A stretch of 64,000 nt of DNA. It comes from Tunturiibacter gelidiferens. Its GTDB lineage: Bacteria > Acidobacteriota > Terriglobia > Terriglobales > Acidobacteriaceae. The stretch's first letter is position 1, and each line of letters begins with the position of its first letter. Below the pieces are notes generated by a model. It saw only the letters and a list, made by a program, of their open reading frames with translations. It searched no databases and was not told where the DNA came from. The DNA is taken from assembly GCF_013410115.1 (NCBI RefSeq), contig NZ_JACCCV010000001.1, positions 2,046,001-2,110,000 of the forward strand, given 5' to 3'. Of the stretch, positions 51,893-61,056 are shown piece by piece. The translations under genes and the position numbers were made by a program.

Positions 51893-52804
51893 CTACCGGT
51901 CCGGCAAAGGCGTATTCAGCATCATGCGAATGGCGTCCTGGTAGCTCATCGGCCCAAGCTTTTGGAAGTCGCTGGCCGTGGACTCGGTATGCACGTTTAC
52001 CGTCTTCAACATCAGCGCTCTCACGCTCAGCTTCATCGAAAAGTAAGTGAAGATCCATCTGTTCTCACCAATATTGGTCTGATCCAGCACCAGTTTGCCT
52101 CCGGGATAGATATGCGCCAGCATGCCCCAGCCGAAGTTCACCCCACGCGAGATCGTCCCCTCCATGCGAACCAGATAATGCGACTTGGCATCGATCCAGA
52201 CTCTTCCCTCGAGCCCCGTCAGTGCCTCGGCTTCGGTATTTGGCGGATTGAACTTCGGGTTCGGCTTGTAGTCGATTACGATCTCCCGCGCGCCGCCGTT
52301 TTTGCCGGACTGCGGCTGCCCCGGGGTGTAGGTATAAACCGCCGCATCTGGCATCAAAGGCACTAACTTGTCCGCCATCTTCCGCTCCGCGTCGCTATTC
52401 CGAATATGCCTGAAGTAGGCTGACGGCGACGCGATCATGTCGTTCAGCCGTTGCCGCTCGCTTTTATCCTGCTCCTCAGTCAGCGGTTTTCCCTCCCTCA
52501 TAATCAGACGCGCCACAGTCCCGTCTTTACTTTCAACGACGTCGCGAACAACGTCGCCCTTCTCGCTGAGTGTGTGGGTGCGATACCGCAGGTACGAGTC
52601 GTTGTGGTGAAGCGCTATTAGTTCATTCTTCGACGCGTCGACTACCCACGAACGGGGTGGCACCGTTAGCAGGGCCGCCTCATCTACATCTTTCGTCGTA
52701 GCGACACTCTGTGCGCTTGTTACCCCCCCGGCTATGGTCAACAGCAATAGGACAGATCCAACGACGGTCCGCTTCCGCGACCTCCCGTGCCCTGAAACTG
52801 CCAT
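51893..52804 (-). CDS. Exported protein, possibly LolA/RseB-like fold
   Basis: About 303 residues from ATG 52804 (the frame is open to 52861). The N-terminus has a basic stretch and a hydrophobic core (VVGSVLLLLTIAGGV) ending TSAQ, a signal peptide. The C-terminal half contains LEGRVWIDAKSHYLVRMEG, IYPGGKLVLDQTNIGENRW and IFTYFSMKLSVRALMLK, a run of strands like outer-membrane lipoprotein-sorting or MucB/RseB-type domains. Function unknown. It lies tail to tail with the racemase-family gene, six bases apart. Confidence 0.6.
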   Translation of the reverse strand: MAVSGHGRSRKRTVVGSVLLLLTIAGGVTSAQSVATTKDVDEAALLTVPPRSWVVDASKNELIALHHNDSYLRYRTHTLSEKGDVVRDVVESKDGTVARLIMREGKPLTEEQDKSERQRLNDMIASPSAYFRHIRNSDAERKMADKLVPLMPDAAVYTYTPGQPQSGKNGGAREIVIDYKPNPKFNPPNTEAEALTGLEGRVWIDAKSHYLVRMEGTISRGVNFGWGMLAHIYPGGKLVLDQTNIGENRWIFTYFSMKLSVRALMLKTVNVHTESTASDFQKLGPMSYQDAIRMMLNTPLPDR

Positions 52805-53014
52805 GAATCGGGGCTTGCTGACTGAAGCCCCCCTACATGCGTCCACGGTAGTTCTTCCCAATCCACACCTCTCGTCTCTCCATTCTATGGTTCTCTCCTA
52901 TGACTCACGAGGCCCGACAAAGGATGCGCGGTTTGCCTCACGGCATCAGCTTGGGTATAGTTCGGGCAAGGTGCATGTGAAGCAGGCAGGACCTCAAGGG
53001 AGAACAAATCGATT

Positions 53015-53437
53015 ATGAAACCAGCAGAGGGTTCCACCGTCATCGGTAAGTCGGTCGTCATCCGCGGAGAACTCTCCGGCGATGAAGACCTCTACATCGA
53101 CGGAGACATTGAAGGGACCATCACTCTCAAAGAGAGCGGTTTGACCATAGGACCCAACGCTCGGGTACGGGCCGACATCAGCGTCCGCGATGTCACCGTC
53201 TTCGGTCATCTTACCGGCAACGTTCAAGCGACGGGTCGCGTCGACCTGCGCCAGTCAGCAATCGTAAACGGAGATATCCTTGCCGGCAGGCTCTGCATTG
53301 AAGAGAGCGCGATCTTGAAGGGAAGCGTCGAACTCAAAGCAAACTCTGAAGGGAAGCCGAAGTCCTCAACTCCAGTTGCGACGCACTCCGCCCCAGTCGA
53401 GTCGGGCGCTCCTCTGTTCTCTCAACCACAGGCCTAG
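53015..53437 (+). CDS. Bactofilin (polymer-forming cytoskeletal protein)
   Basis: A 140-residue protein with the bactofilin beta-helix core at residues about 8-110: STVIGKSVVIRGELSGDEDLYIDGDIEGTI and repeating strands ending GSVEL. A disordered Ser/Pro-rich tail follows. Bactofilins polymerise without nucleotide and scaffold cell-shape or envelope enzymes at the membrane. It precedes by 23 bases a methyltransferase-like gene on the same strand. Confidence 0.92.
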   Translation: MKPAEGSTVIGKSVVIRGELSGDEDLYIDGDIEGTITLKESGLTIGPNARVRADISVRDVTVFGHLTGNVQATGRVDLRQSAIVNGDILAGRLCIEESAILKGSVELKANSEGKPKSSTPVATHSAPVESGAPLFSQPQA

Positions 53438-53460
53438 GACCAGAAAGGGAAGCGGGCTCA

Positions 53461-54099
53461 ATGCGCAGCCTTTTCGGCGGTAGCGATAGTACAAGTACTC
53501 AACGAAGTGGCGACACCGGTCGTATTCCGCGTCACTCCAGCGGGTGGAAAGAGCTGTTGAAGCATCTCCAGACGCAGGAATCACTGCGCATCCTCGACAT
53601 CGGACCAACGTCGTCCACCAACATCAACTACATCACCAGCCTCGGCCACAGCATCTATATGGCGAGCGTTGTAGACGAAGCCTCCAAACCGGAGTGGCTT
53701 ACTCCCGGCGAAGAGGGGCAGGAACCTAAGTTTGATGTGGATCGTTTTCTCGAGAGCAATCTCAATTTTTCCGGTCGCGTGTTCGACGTCGTCATCTTTT
53801 GGGACACGGCGGACTATCTGCCCGAACCCCTGATAGGGCCTGTACTATCCCGTATCCACAAGGTGCTGCAACCGGGAGGCCTTATGCTTGCTTTCTTTCA
53901 CCAGACAAGCAGTCCCGAGACCTTCTTCTGTCGATATCATCTGACCGATACCGATGTAGTTGAGATGCAGCGTGCAGGAAACTATCCATTGCTTAACATC
54001 TTCAACAATCGCAAGATCGAAAACCTGCTCAGCGAGTTTAGTAATTTCCGATTTTTCCTCGCAAAAGACAGTCTTCGCGAGGTCATTATCACCCGGTAA
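53461..54099 (+). CDS. Methyltransferase-like protein downstream of bactofilin
   Basis: A 212-residue protein with a class I methyltransferase outline: motif I region LRILDIGPTSSTNINYI, then FDVVIFWDTADYLPEP and HKVLQPGGLMLAFFH. Motif I lacks the usual Gly-x-Gly-x-Gly, so SAM binding is uncertain and it may be non-catalytic. A Ser/Thr/Arg-rich N-terminal tail of about 28 residues precedes it. The short gap to bactofilin suggests co-transcription. A terminator follows. Confidence 0.7.
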   Translation: MRSLFGGSDSTSTQRSGDTGRIPRHSSGWKELLKHLQTQESLRILDIGPTSSTNINYITSLGHSIYMASVVDEASKPEWLTPGEEGQEPKFDVDRFLESNLNFSGRVFDVVIFWDTADYLPEPLIGPVLSRIHKVLQPGGLMLAFFHQTSSPETFFCRYHLTDTDVVEMQRAGNYPLLNIFNNRKIENLLSEFSNFRFFLAKDSLREVIITR

Positions 54100-54139
54100 T
54101 AAGATAAGCCTGAATCTTCGCGCGGAATCGCACGCGTCT

Positions 54140-54181
54140 AAAGAAAATAAGGCGCCTCGACTAGAGGCGCCTTATTTCTTT
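54140..54181. terminator. Bidirectional terminator
   Basis: Arms at 54140-54158 and 54164-54181 pair almost completely (AAATAAGGCGCCTC core, one bulge) around the loop GACTA. A-rich and T-rich flanks allow use in both directions, between the plus-strand methyltransferase-like gene and the minus-strand AT-hook gene. Confidence 0.85.
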
Positions 54182-54202
54182 AGCGGAAATTCCAGAAAAA
54201 CT

Positions 54203-54463
54203 CTATCCCTTCGCACTCTGTTTGCGGCGGTCTGCCCAGCGCTTCTTCATCGCATCGGCGATTCGTTTACGGCCCTCAGGGCTCAATTTGCGTTTGCGAG
54301 GGGCGGTTGCTGCTGGCGTTGCGGCAGCGGCGTTCTTACTGCCTTTGGGACGGCCAGGGCCCGTTCGCTTTGCTGTTGCCGTCGTCCCCCCCAGTAGCGC
54401 GCGCGCCTGCTGAAGCTTCACGATCTGTGCATCAATCTCGGCAATAATACGGCTAACTTCCAC
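54203..54463 (-). CDS. Small basic AT-hook-type DNA-binding protein
   Basis: An 86-residue, strongly basic protein. An N-terminal helix (residues 3-24, IAEIDAQIVKLQQARALL) could dimerise. The AT-hook GPGRPKGSKN is at about residues 36-45, and an Ala/Pro linker leads to a C-terminal basic helix (LSPEGRKRIADAMKKRWADRRK) resembling NUMOD3-type DNA-binding segments. The combination suggests a nucleoid-associated or histone-H1-like protein. The start has GGAGG six bases upstream. Confidence 0.75.
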   Translation of the reverse strand: MEVSRIIAEIDAQIVKLQQARALLGGTTATAKRTGPGRPKGSKNAAAATPAATAPRKRKLSPEGRKRIADAMKKRWADRRKQSAKG

Positions 54464-54591
54464 GTGTTACCTCCAGTGGCATCACTAGGTCGAGTTACTC
54501 GAGGGTGTATCTGCTTCGACTAATTCTTCTTGCCACCTAATGACGATACAGAAGTAACTAACGTGATGCAAACAAGAAGTAACTCATCCGA

Positions 54592-56991
54592 CTATTTCGT
54601 TTTAGCCGCAGTCACTTTAAGGTCTTCGGCTCTATGTCCTGTTTTGGGAGCGCGGATCGCATATCCCGGTCCAGCTTCATCCAACTCTTCGTGCCGCGAG
54701 CCCCCCAAACCACGACGATGATGCGACTCATCAATGCACCGTTGCAGATCTTCCAGGGTTCCTTGTTTGTCTCGCGCAAACTCAGTCGCCATGCGGGTCA
54801 GGGCATATGCGAGTATGTCGCTGTGGTGGAGGTCCTGCATATCGGGCGCGCGACGAATGTTGAGCCACAAACGGTGTACAAGCTGCACTTCGTGCGGTTC
54901 GATAGTAGGTGCATGCGGACCGATGTGGAAGCTGAGTGACTCGCCATCCGGTTTCACAACGTAAAAAGTAAATTGCCGCTTCGGCTCAGGGAGAGCCTCC
55001 CACGCCTGGCCAACATGGTAAGCCTGCTCCTCTGCAGTAAGCTTGGTCGATAGTCCGGAGACGACAGCCGCTGCATCAAGAGAGTTAGCTGTCTGCACCA
55101 ACGCTGAAAAGATATCTCCAGCTGGAACTACCAGCAGCGAAATATGCTTTCCGAAGCTCTCAGCGACAGACACTGCCTTCGTAAACAGCATCTGCTCATG
55201 TTCGCTGAATAACTGCTCCGACGCGTCGACATACTCCGGTCCGCCTGCGCCCATCATTCGAGCAGCCAGCACCACCAGATCCTGATCGTCCGTATTGGTA
55301 TGAGTCAAAGCCCACTTCAACGCAAACGGCGCGGCCGAGTCTCGCATCGTCACCACGACTGCGCCCGGACGAATCTCCAATGCTTCACGTCCCACATTAT
55401 CCTGATGCTCCAGCTGAAAGTGTTCTCTCATCTGGAGTGTAGTTAGATCGTGACGCCTCTTGTTATCTCTCTCCGAGAGCGAAAAAATTACGAAGAAGGC
55501 TGCCGCAAAAATAACTCCACTTACCGTAGCTACCGATTTCGTAAATAAATTGACGATTGCAGTCGTAAGCAGTACCAGGAAGACAGAAAGTAGTCCGAGA
55601 GGAATTTCTGTCTTCCCGATCCGGATATTCAGCGGCACCTTCCAGCCACGTTCGCCCTTATACTTCCACCGCAGCACCAGCATCGCCAGCGCATTGAAGG
55701 TGAAGCTCCAGATCACGCCAAACGCATAAGCCTCACCCAGCATGATGACGTTGCCCCGAGTTACAACAATCGTGAACAACTGCAGCCCAGCAACCAGATT
55801 CACGATGCGATAGCTGGTTCCATATTTGCGCTGCGGCTTACGAAACCAGTCGGAGAGTACTCCATCCTCGGCCACCCGCATCAGTACGCCGGTCGAACCG
55901 ACGATTGCGGTATTAACAGCGCCGCCAAGAATCAAAAACCCTACGATCACCACGAAGACACGGAAACCAATCCGAACCGCTAGCGGCCCCACCATGAACA
56001 TTGCCATTCCGGCGATCAAATTGTCACGATAAACCGGCACCCGCACCGCATCTGGAATCAGCATCACAGCCAGCAACGTGCCGATGCCCGTAAAGATGAA
56101 GCTGTAGATCGCAATCACGATCGCTGCCCGTTTCAGATTCTTCAGCTTCGGATGTTCAATCTCACGATTTACCTGCGCCAGCGATTCTTCGCCGCTCATC
56201 GCCAACACCGAGTGTCCAAACGCCATCAACACTCCGAAGAGCCCCAGGGACCGCATGAATCCTGTGTGCTTCAAAAATCCCAGAGCATCTTTGCTGAAGT
56301 GGAGATTGTCCGGAGTAGGCCAGGGCGGAAGGTGCGCCCCCACATGGATCGCCGAGAAAACTCCCCAGCTAAGTAGAATCACAACCATCACGGTCGTGAT
56401 CTTCATCACCTTCAGAGCCTTATCGCTTGACTCCTCGATCCCCTTGGTGTTCTGCCACCAGAAGTAGATGGTGATAAGTCCCGCAATCACAGCCGAAGTC
56501 CCATCCACCGGCAACTGTCGAGCCGAGCCGCTCGAATGCAGCACCAAACTGCTAGCCCAATGATGCGCCGCACACAGCCGCAACAACTCATTCAGCAGAC
56601 CGACAATGTACTGCCCAGCTGAAACGCCCGAGATCGGTCCCGTCAAAATGTAATCGAACATCAACGCGGACACGCTTAGCTTCGCAAACGTTCCCCCCAA
56701 TGCCTCCTTCACGATCCGGTAGACTCCGCCGCGCGTGAACATGCTGCAGCTCTCGACATACACTGCACGCACCGCAAAGCTGAACAGCATGACGCCAAGA
56801 ATGAACCACGGCGCAGCCTTGCCCACCGCCTCTTCCGCGATGCCACCCGCATAGAACGCCGAAGACCCCAGGTCGTTCAGCACAATCGCCGCCGCTCGCC
56901 AGAAAGAAATAAAGGTGAGCATCACCGACGACGCCACGACCAGGCGGACGCGGTTCGATTGCGGCTTATTGATCGTTTGTTTAGATCCCAT
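54592..56991 (-). CDS. APC-superfamily permease with C-terminal Usp-like domain
   Basis: A 799-residue protein. Residues about 15-535 form around 12-13 helices with APC features: LTFISFWRAAAIVLNDLGSSAFYAGGIAEEAV at the front and GGVYRIVKEALGG in the first loop. The cytosolic C-terminal part (about 560-720) reads GAVVVTMRDSAAPFALKWALTHTNTDDQDLVVLAARM, like a universal-stress-protein fold, and a charged tail follows. Transport substrate is unclear; potassium (KimA-like) or amino acids are both conceivable. No close neighbour suggests a pathway. Confidence 0.75.
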   Translation of the reverse strand: MGSKQTINKPQSNRVRLVVASSVMLTFISFWRAAAIVLNDLGSSAFYAGGIAEEAVGKAAPWFILGVMLFSFAVRAVYVESCSMFTRGGVYRIVKEALGGTFAKLSVSALMFDYILTGPISGVSAGQYIVGLLNELLRLCAAHHWASSLVLHSSGSARQLPVDGTSAVIAGLITIYFWWQNTKGIEESSDKALKVMKITTVMVVILLSWGVFSAIHVGAHLPPWPTPDNLHFSKDALGFLKHTGFMRSLGLFGVLMAFGHSVLAMSGEESLAQVNREIEHPKLKNLKRAAIVIAIYSFIFTGIGTLLAVMLIPDAVRVPVYRDNLIAGMAMFMVGPLAVRIGFRVFVVIVGFLILGGAVNTAIVGSTGVLMRVAEDGVLSDWFRKPQRKYGTSYRIVNLVAGLQLFTIVVTRGNVIMLGEAYAFGVIWSFTFNALAMLVLRWKYKGERGWKVPLNIRIGKTEIPLGLLSVFLVLLTTAIVNLFTKSVATVSGVIFAAAFFVIFSLSERDNKRRHDLTTLQMREHFQLEHQDNVGREALEIRPGAVVVTMRDSAAPFALKWALTHTNTDDQDLVVLAARMMGAGGPEYVDASEQLFSEHEQMLFTKAVSVAESFGKHISLLVVPAGDIFSALVQTANSLDAAAVVSGLSTKLTAEEQAYHVGQAWEALPEPKRQFTFYVVKPDGESLSFHIGPHAPTIEPHEVQLVHRLWLNIRRAPDMQDLHHSDILAYALTRMATEFARDKQGTLEDLQRCIDESHHRRGLGGSRHEELDEAGPGYAIRAPKTGHRAEDLKVTAAKTK

Positions 56992-57134
56992 TATGGTTTG
57001 CTGTTTGATAACGCGAACAGCCAGCGATACTGAATAACTTCAGCATGTTCGACGGCCACTCCCCCAACCTAAGTGGAACACTGCCAACACCCACCGGCAA
57101 GAGCAGAGTGTGATCCTGCTTCCGCCGTTGACAG

Positions 57135-57272
57135 CTATTCTTCATCCCCCAGCAACTCCTTCAAGTCTTCTGCAAAACTCACCACGATCACAACTGCGGA
57201 ACCCGCCATCCCGATAAAAAAGAGAGGGACAACAATCTTTGCAACGAGATGAATGACGAAATCCATGCGCAT
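57135..57272 (-). CDS. 45-residue single-helix membrane protein
   Basis: Not a long frame, but convincing as a gene: translation from ATG 57272 gives MRMDFVIHLVAKIVVPLFFI, then a Gly-Met-Ala-Gly-Ser and Val/Ile-rich continuation of the membrane helix, ending in an acidic tail (EDLKELLGDEE). ATG 57266 is an alternative start with GGGA upstream. The hydrophobic-then-acidic layout and clean start are unlike a chance frame. It occupies the otherwise empty 350-base space between the APC permease and lnt. Function unknown. Confidence 0.6.
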   Translation of the reverse strand: MRMDFVIHLVAKIVVPLFFIGMAGSAVVIVVSFAEDLKELLGDEE

Positions 57273-57341
57273 CCCATTGTATCTCTCAACCAGCTGGAAA
57301 CTAACTGGAAATTGCTATGTCAATGTTAGACTTCAGACGCG

Positions 57342-59000
57342 ATGCGACTTATCCCCCCGCGACTTTGGGCCATGGCCGTACTCTCCGGCATTCTCCAGGT
57401 TTTACCCTTTCCCATCGCGGGGCCCGTCCCTCTCTGGCGAACCACCTTTTGCTGGGTCGCACTCCTTCCCCTCATCTGGGCGATGCTCGCTAACGACAAG
57501 CACGCCAACCCACTTACCTTCCGTCAGGGAGCAGCCCTCGGTTATCTCTGTGGCTTCCTCTGGTATCTGGGCAACTGTTACTGGATCTACCAGACCATGT
57601 ATCTCTATGGCGGCCTCGCCAAACCCATCGCCGCAGGCATTCTCGTCCTCTTCTGTCTCTACCTCGGTCTCTATCACGCCCTCTTCGGAGCTCTGCTCGC
57701 CGCATTCCGAAGTCGCTTCGGCCGTCAATCCGCTCTGATCTTCGTCCCCTTCGCCTGGGTCGCCGTCGAACTCGCTCGTGCCCGCATCACCGGTCTGCCA
57801 TGGGACCTTCTCGGCATCGCTCAGGTCGACAACCCCATGCTGACCCGCCTCGCTCCCATTACAGGAGCCTACGGTCTCTCCTTCATCATCGCCGCTGTCA
57901 ACGCTCTCTGGCTCATTCGTATCCGCCTCCGCGAGCGCCGCTACACGCGTCCCGCGCTCACCGTCGCGGGCGTCATCATCGTTGTCGTCCATATCCTCGG
58001 CCTTCGTCTCATCGCCAACCCAAAGCCGTCGCCCACCACCGCAACCGCAACGCTCGTCCAGGAGAATCTCGAGGTTGGAGCCGCGAACACCGGTCCGCAA
58101 CCTACAACCCAGCAGTTCCTCGACTCCTTCTCCTACCTCAGCCGCCATCCCTCAAGAACGTTTCTCCTCGGCACCCCCGAGCTCCGCGACACCCAGACTC
58201 TCTACCTCGTCCGACCTCGCGACGAAGAAGAATCCGAAGCCAACCCTCCCATCGCGACCAATCTCATCGTCTGGCCCGAATCCCCAGCACCTTTTGAAGA
58301 CATAGACCCACAGTTCCGCAACGCGATGTCCGCCCTGGCCCTCTCCGCACAAGCGCCCGTTATCGTCGGCAACACCGGCTTCGAGCCCAGCCCCACCAAT
58401 CGATCCGGCTACACCCCATACAACCGCGCCTCTTTCATCAATCCCGACGGCACCTTCGACGGCCACTACGACAAGATGCATCTGGTCCCCTTCGGCGAAT
58501 ACGTCCCGTTCAAAGACCTCTTCTTCTTCGCAAAAAATCTTCTCAACGAAGTAGGCACCTTCTCCCCCGGCGCGCAGCGCACCGTGTTCTCCACCGGAGG
58601 CCACACCTATGGCGTCTTCATCTGTTACGAGTCCATCTTCGGCGACGAGATCCGCCAGCTCTCCCAGCAGGGCGCCGACGTCCTCATCAACATCTCCAAC
58701 GACGGCTGGTACGGCGACACCAGCGCCGCATGGCAGCACCTCAACATGGTCCGCATGCGCGCCATAGAAAACCACCGCTGGATCCTCCGCGCCACCAATA
58801 CCGGCGTCACCGCAGCCATCAACCCCCTCGGTCACGTCACCGCCGCTCTCCCACGCCACCAGCGCTCCAGCCTGCGCGTCCACTTCGGCTACGAGCACGA
58901 CCTCACCTTCTACGCAGCCCACGGCGATCTCTTCGCCTACGCCTGCGCCTTCCTCACCACGCTCGGCCTCGTCTTTAGCCTGAAGTCGAAATTCACGTAA
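57342..59000 (+). CDS. lnt: Apolipoprotein N-acyltransferase
   Basis: A 552-residue inner-membrane enzyme. About six to seven N-terminal helices (residues 1-225) precede a nitrilase-fold periplasmic domain and a C-terminal helix. The catalytic triad is Glu in VWPESPAPF, Lys in KMHLVPFGEYVPF and Cys in FICYESIFGDE. It adds the third acyl chain to lipoproteins. Conserved ELARARITGLPWDLLG is also present. Slightly longer than E. coli Lnt (512). prfB starts 10 bases after its stop. Confidence 0.94.
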   Translation: MRLIPPRLWAMAVLSGILQVLPFPIAGPVPLWRTTFCWVALLPLIWAMLANDKHANPLTFRQGAALGYLCGFLWYLGNCYWIYQTMYLYGGLAKPIAAGILVLFCLYLGLYHALFGALLAAFRSRFGRQSALIFVPFAWVAVELARARITGLPWDLLGIAQVDNPMLTRLAPITGAYGLSFIIAAVNALWLIRIRLRERRYTRPALTVAGVIIVVVHILGLRLIANPKPSPTTATATLVQENLEVGAANTGPQPTTQQFLDSFSYLSRHPSRTFLLGTPELRDTQTLYLVRPRDEEESEANPPIATNLIVWPESPAPFEDIDPQFRNAMSALALSAQAPVIVGNTGFEPSPTNRSGYTPYNRASFINPDGTFDGHYDKMHLVPFGEYVPFKDLFFFAKNLLNEVGTFSPGAQRTVFSTGGHTYGVFICYESIFGDEIRQLSQQGADVLINISNDGWYGDTSAAWQHLNMVRMRAIENHRWILRATNTGVTAAINPLGHVTAALPRHQRSSLRVHFGYEHDLTFYAAHGDLFAYACAFLTTLGLVFSLKSKFT

Positions 59001-59010
59001 ACTAGAACTC

Positions 59011-60145
59011 ATGCTTAGCGATCTCGAATACTCCTACTCCCCGGTCCGCGACAAAGTGCGCGATCTGCGGGAGTATCTTTGACTCGGCCCGACTCCGCCG
59101 CGAACTCTCCGTTATTGAAGAAAAGATAGCCGACCCCACGGTCTGGGCCGACGCCTCCCGCTCGCAGCCCCTCATGCGCGAACGCAAACGCCTCGAAACC
59201 CTCCTCGCCGACGACGCCGAACTCGCTCGCCGCTCCGACGACATCGAGGCCTACTTCGAACTCGCTAAAGAAGGCGAGAACACCGAGCCCGACCTCGTCC
59301 GCGAGATTCCGTCTTTAGTCGAATTCTCCGAAAAGCTCGAATCCAAGACCATGCTCTCCGGCGAGACCGATCCGCTCAACGCCATCGTCACCGTGCATCC
59401 CGGCGCTGGTGGTACCGAGAGCCAGGATTGGGCCGAGATGCTCATGCGCATGTACATCCGCTGGGGCGAGCGCCAGAACTTCAAAGTCGAGATCAACGAG
59501 ATCCAGGACGGCGACGAGGCCGGCATCAAATCCGCCACCTTCACCATCACCGGCGACTTCGCGTTCGGCCTCCTCTCCGGCGAAACCGGCGTCCATCGCC
59601 TCGTCCGCATCTCTCCCTTTGACTCCGCCAAGCGCCGCCACACCAGCTTCGCCAGCGTCTTCGTCTCGCCCGAAATCGACGACACCATCGTCATCGACAT
59701 CAAGACCGAAGACCTCCGCATCGACACCTACCGCTCTGGCGGAAAGGGCGGTCAACACGTCAATACCACCGACTCTGCGGTCCGCATCACCCACATCCCC
59801 ACCGGCCTCGTCACCGGCTGCCAGAACGAGCGCTCCCAGCACAAGAACAAGGAGCGGGCCATGAAGATGATGCGCTCCAAGCTCTACGAGTACGAGCTCG
59901 ACAAGAAGAAGGCTACCGCCCGCAAGCTGGAAGACTCCAAACTCGACATCAAGTTCGGATCACAGATTCGCAGCTACGTCCTACAGCCCTACCGCATGGC
60001 AAAAGACCTCCGCACCCGAGTGGAAGTCGGCGACGTAGACAAGGTCCTCGATGGCGACCTCGAGCCCTTCATCCGCGGCTACCTCCGCATGCGCCGCGAG
60101 GGCAACTTCCCAGCGGAGGTCGCTGAGGACGACGACGTTGCATGA
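59011..60145 (+). CDS. prfB: Peptide chain release factor 2, with programmed +1 frameshift
   Basis: The gene is read in two frames: ATG 59011 to CTT 59077-59079, then TGA at 59080-59082 is bypassed by +1 slippage and reading resumes with GAC at 59081. The slippery CTT-TGA-C and the upstream Shine-Dalgarno-like GGGAG (59069-59073) match the classic autoregulatory site. The product is about 377 residues. The GGQ catalytic loop is RSGGKGGQHVN, and the stop-codon-reading SPF tripeptide is in VRISPFDSAKRR. It releases peptides at UGA and UAA codons. Annotation from 59174 would truncate it. Confidence 0.95.
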
Positions 60146-60244
60146 CATCTGTCATCCTCCGGTGTGACAAGCTGCACTACTGGCAGAAGCTGAGTACAAG
60201 GAATACTGATTCCAGCTGACGTCCAGCATCGAGAAGACGTCGCT

Positions 60245-61006
60245 TTGGAGAAGGCGTTGTCCAACTCACCAGCAACGAAACCTGACTACGGTGTAGACGC
60301 ACCCGCCGTCATGCGCAACTTCTTCCTCATCGGCGGAGCCTGCCTGCTCCTTGCAATCTTCTCTCCTCACATCCTTCACCTCGGTCCCGTCGATCTGAAC
60401 GCTCGCAGCTTTTACTGGCCTGCAGGGTTCCTCATCGCAGAGGGTTTTCTCTTCCTTCTCTACGTCAAGGTCGGAAAATTTCGTCACCGCGACTTCATGC
60501 TCAGCCTGCATCCGTGGCGTGGCGACGAGCAAGTCCTTGATGTAGGCTGCGGACGAGGCCTCCTTCTTGCCGGGGCAGCCAAACGGATCTCCGCGCTCTC
60601 AGGCACTGGCCACGCCACCGGCATCGATGTCTGGTCCAATATAGACATGGGCGGCAACTCCTCCGCAGCCACGCAACATAATCTCGACCTCGAAGATATC
60701 TCTCGATACTGCACACTCCTCAGCCAACCAGCACAGACGATGTCTTTCCCAGACGCCACCTTTGACGTCGTCCTCTCCAACCTCTGCATCCACAACATCT
60801 ACGACCAGCCAACCCGCCGCCAGGCGCTTCAACAAATCGTCCGCGTCTTGAAACCCGGCGGCATTGCGCTCCTCTCCGACTACAAACTCACCGGCGAATA
60901 CGCTTCGGAATTAGCTAACGCTGGCCTTATCGTCGAAAAGAAACGGGGCAGTCTGATCACCACCTTCCCGCCGCTCACCGTGGTGATGGCCCGCAAACCG
61001 ATGTAA
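60245..61006 (+). CDS. Membrane-anchored SAM-dependent methyltransferase
   Basis: About 253 residues from TTG 60245; ATG 60311 is the main alternative and gives a protein starting MRNFFLIGG. Two N-terminal helices (about residues 24-44 and 57-76) anchor it. The methyltransferase domain follows: motif I VLDVGCGRGLLLAGAAK, FDVVLSNLCIHNIYDQPTRR and VLKPGGIALLSDYKLTGEY. Proteins of this kind methylate lipids or small molecules; the substrate is unknown. It stands 100 bases after prfB. Confidence 0.8.
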   Translation: MEKALSNSPATKPDYGVDAPAVMRNFFLIGGACLLLAIFSPHILHLGPVDLNARSFYWPAGFLIAEGFLFLLYVKVGKFRHRDFMLSLHPWRGDEQVLDVGCGRGLLLAGAAKRISALSGTGHATGIDVWSNIDMGGNSSAATQHNLDLEDISRYCTLLSQPAQTMSFPDATFDVVLSNLCIHNIYDQPTRRQALQQIVRVLKPGGIALLSDYKLTGEYASELANAGLIVEKKRGSLITTFPPLTVVMARKPM

Positions 61007-61056
61007 CTCTGCCGCCTCCGCCGCATCCAACAATGGGACATCGGAGGTAAGACTCA

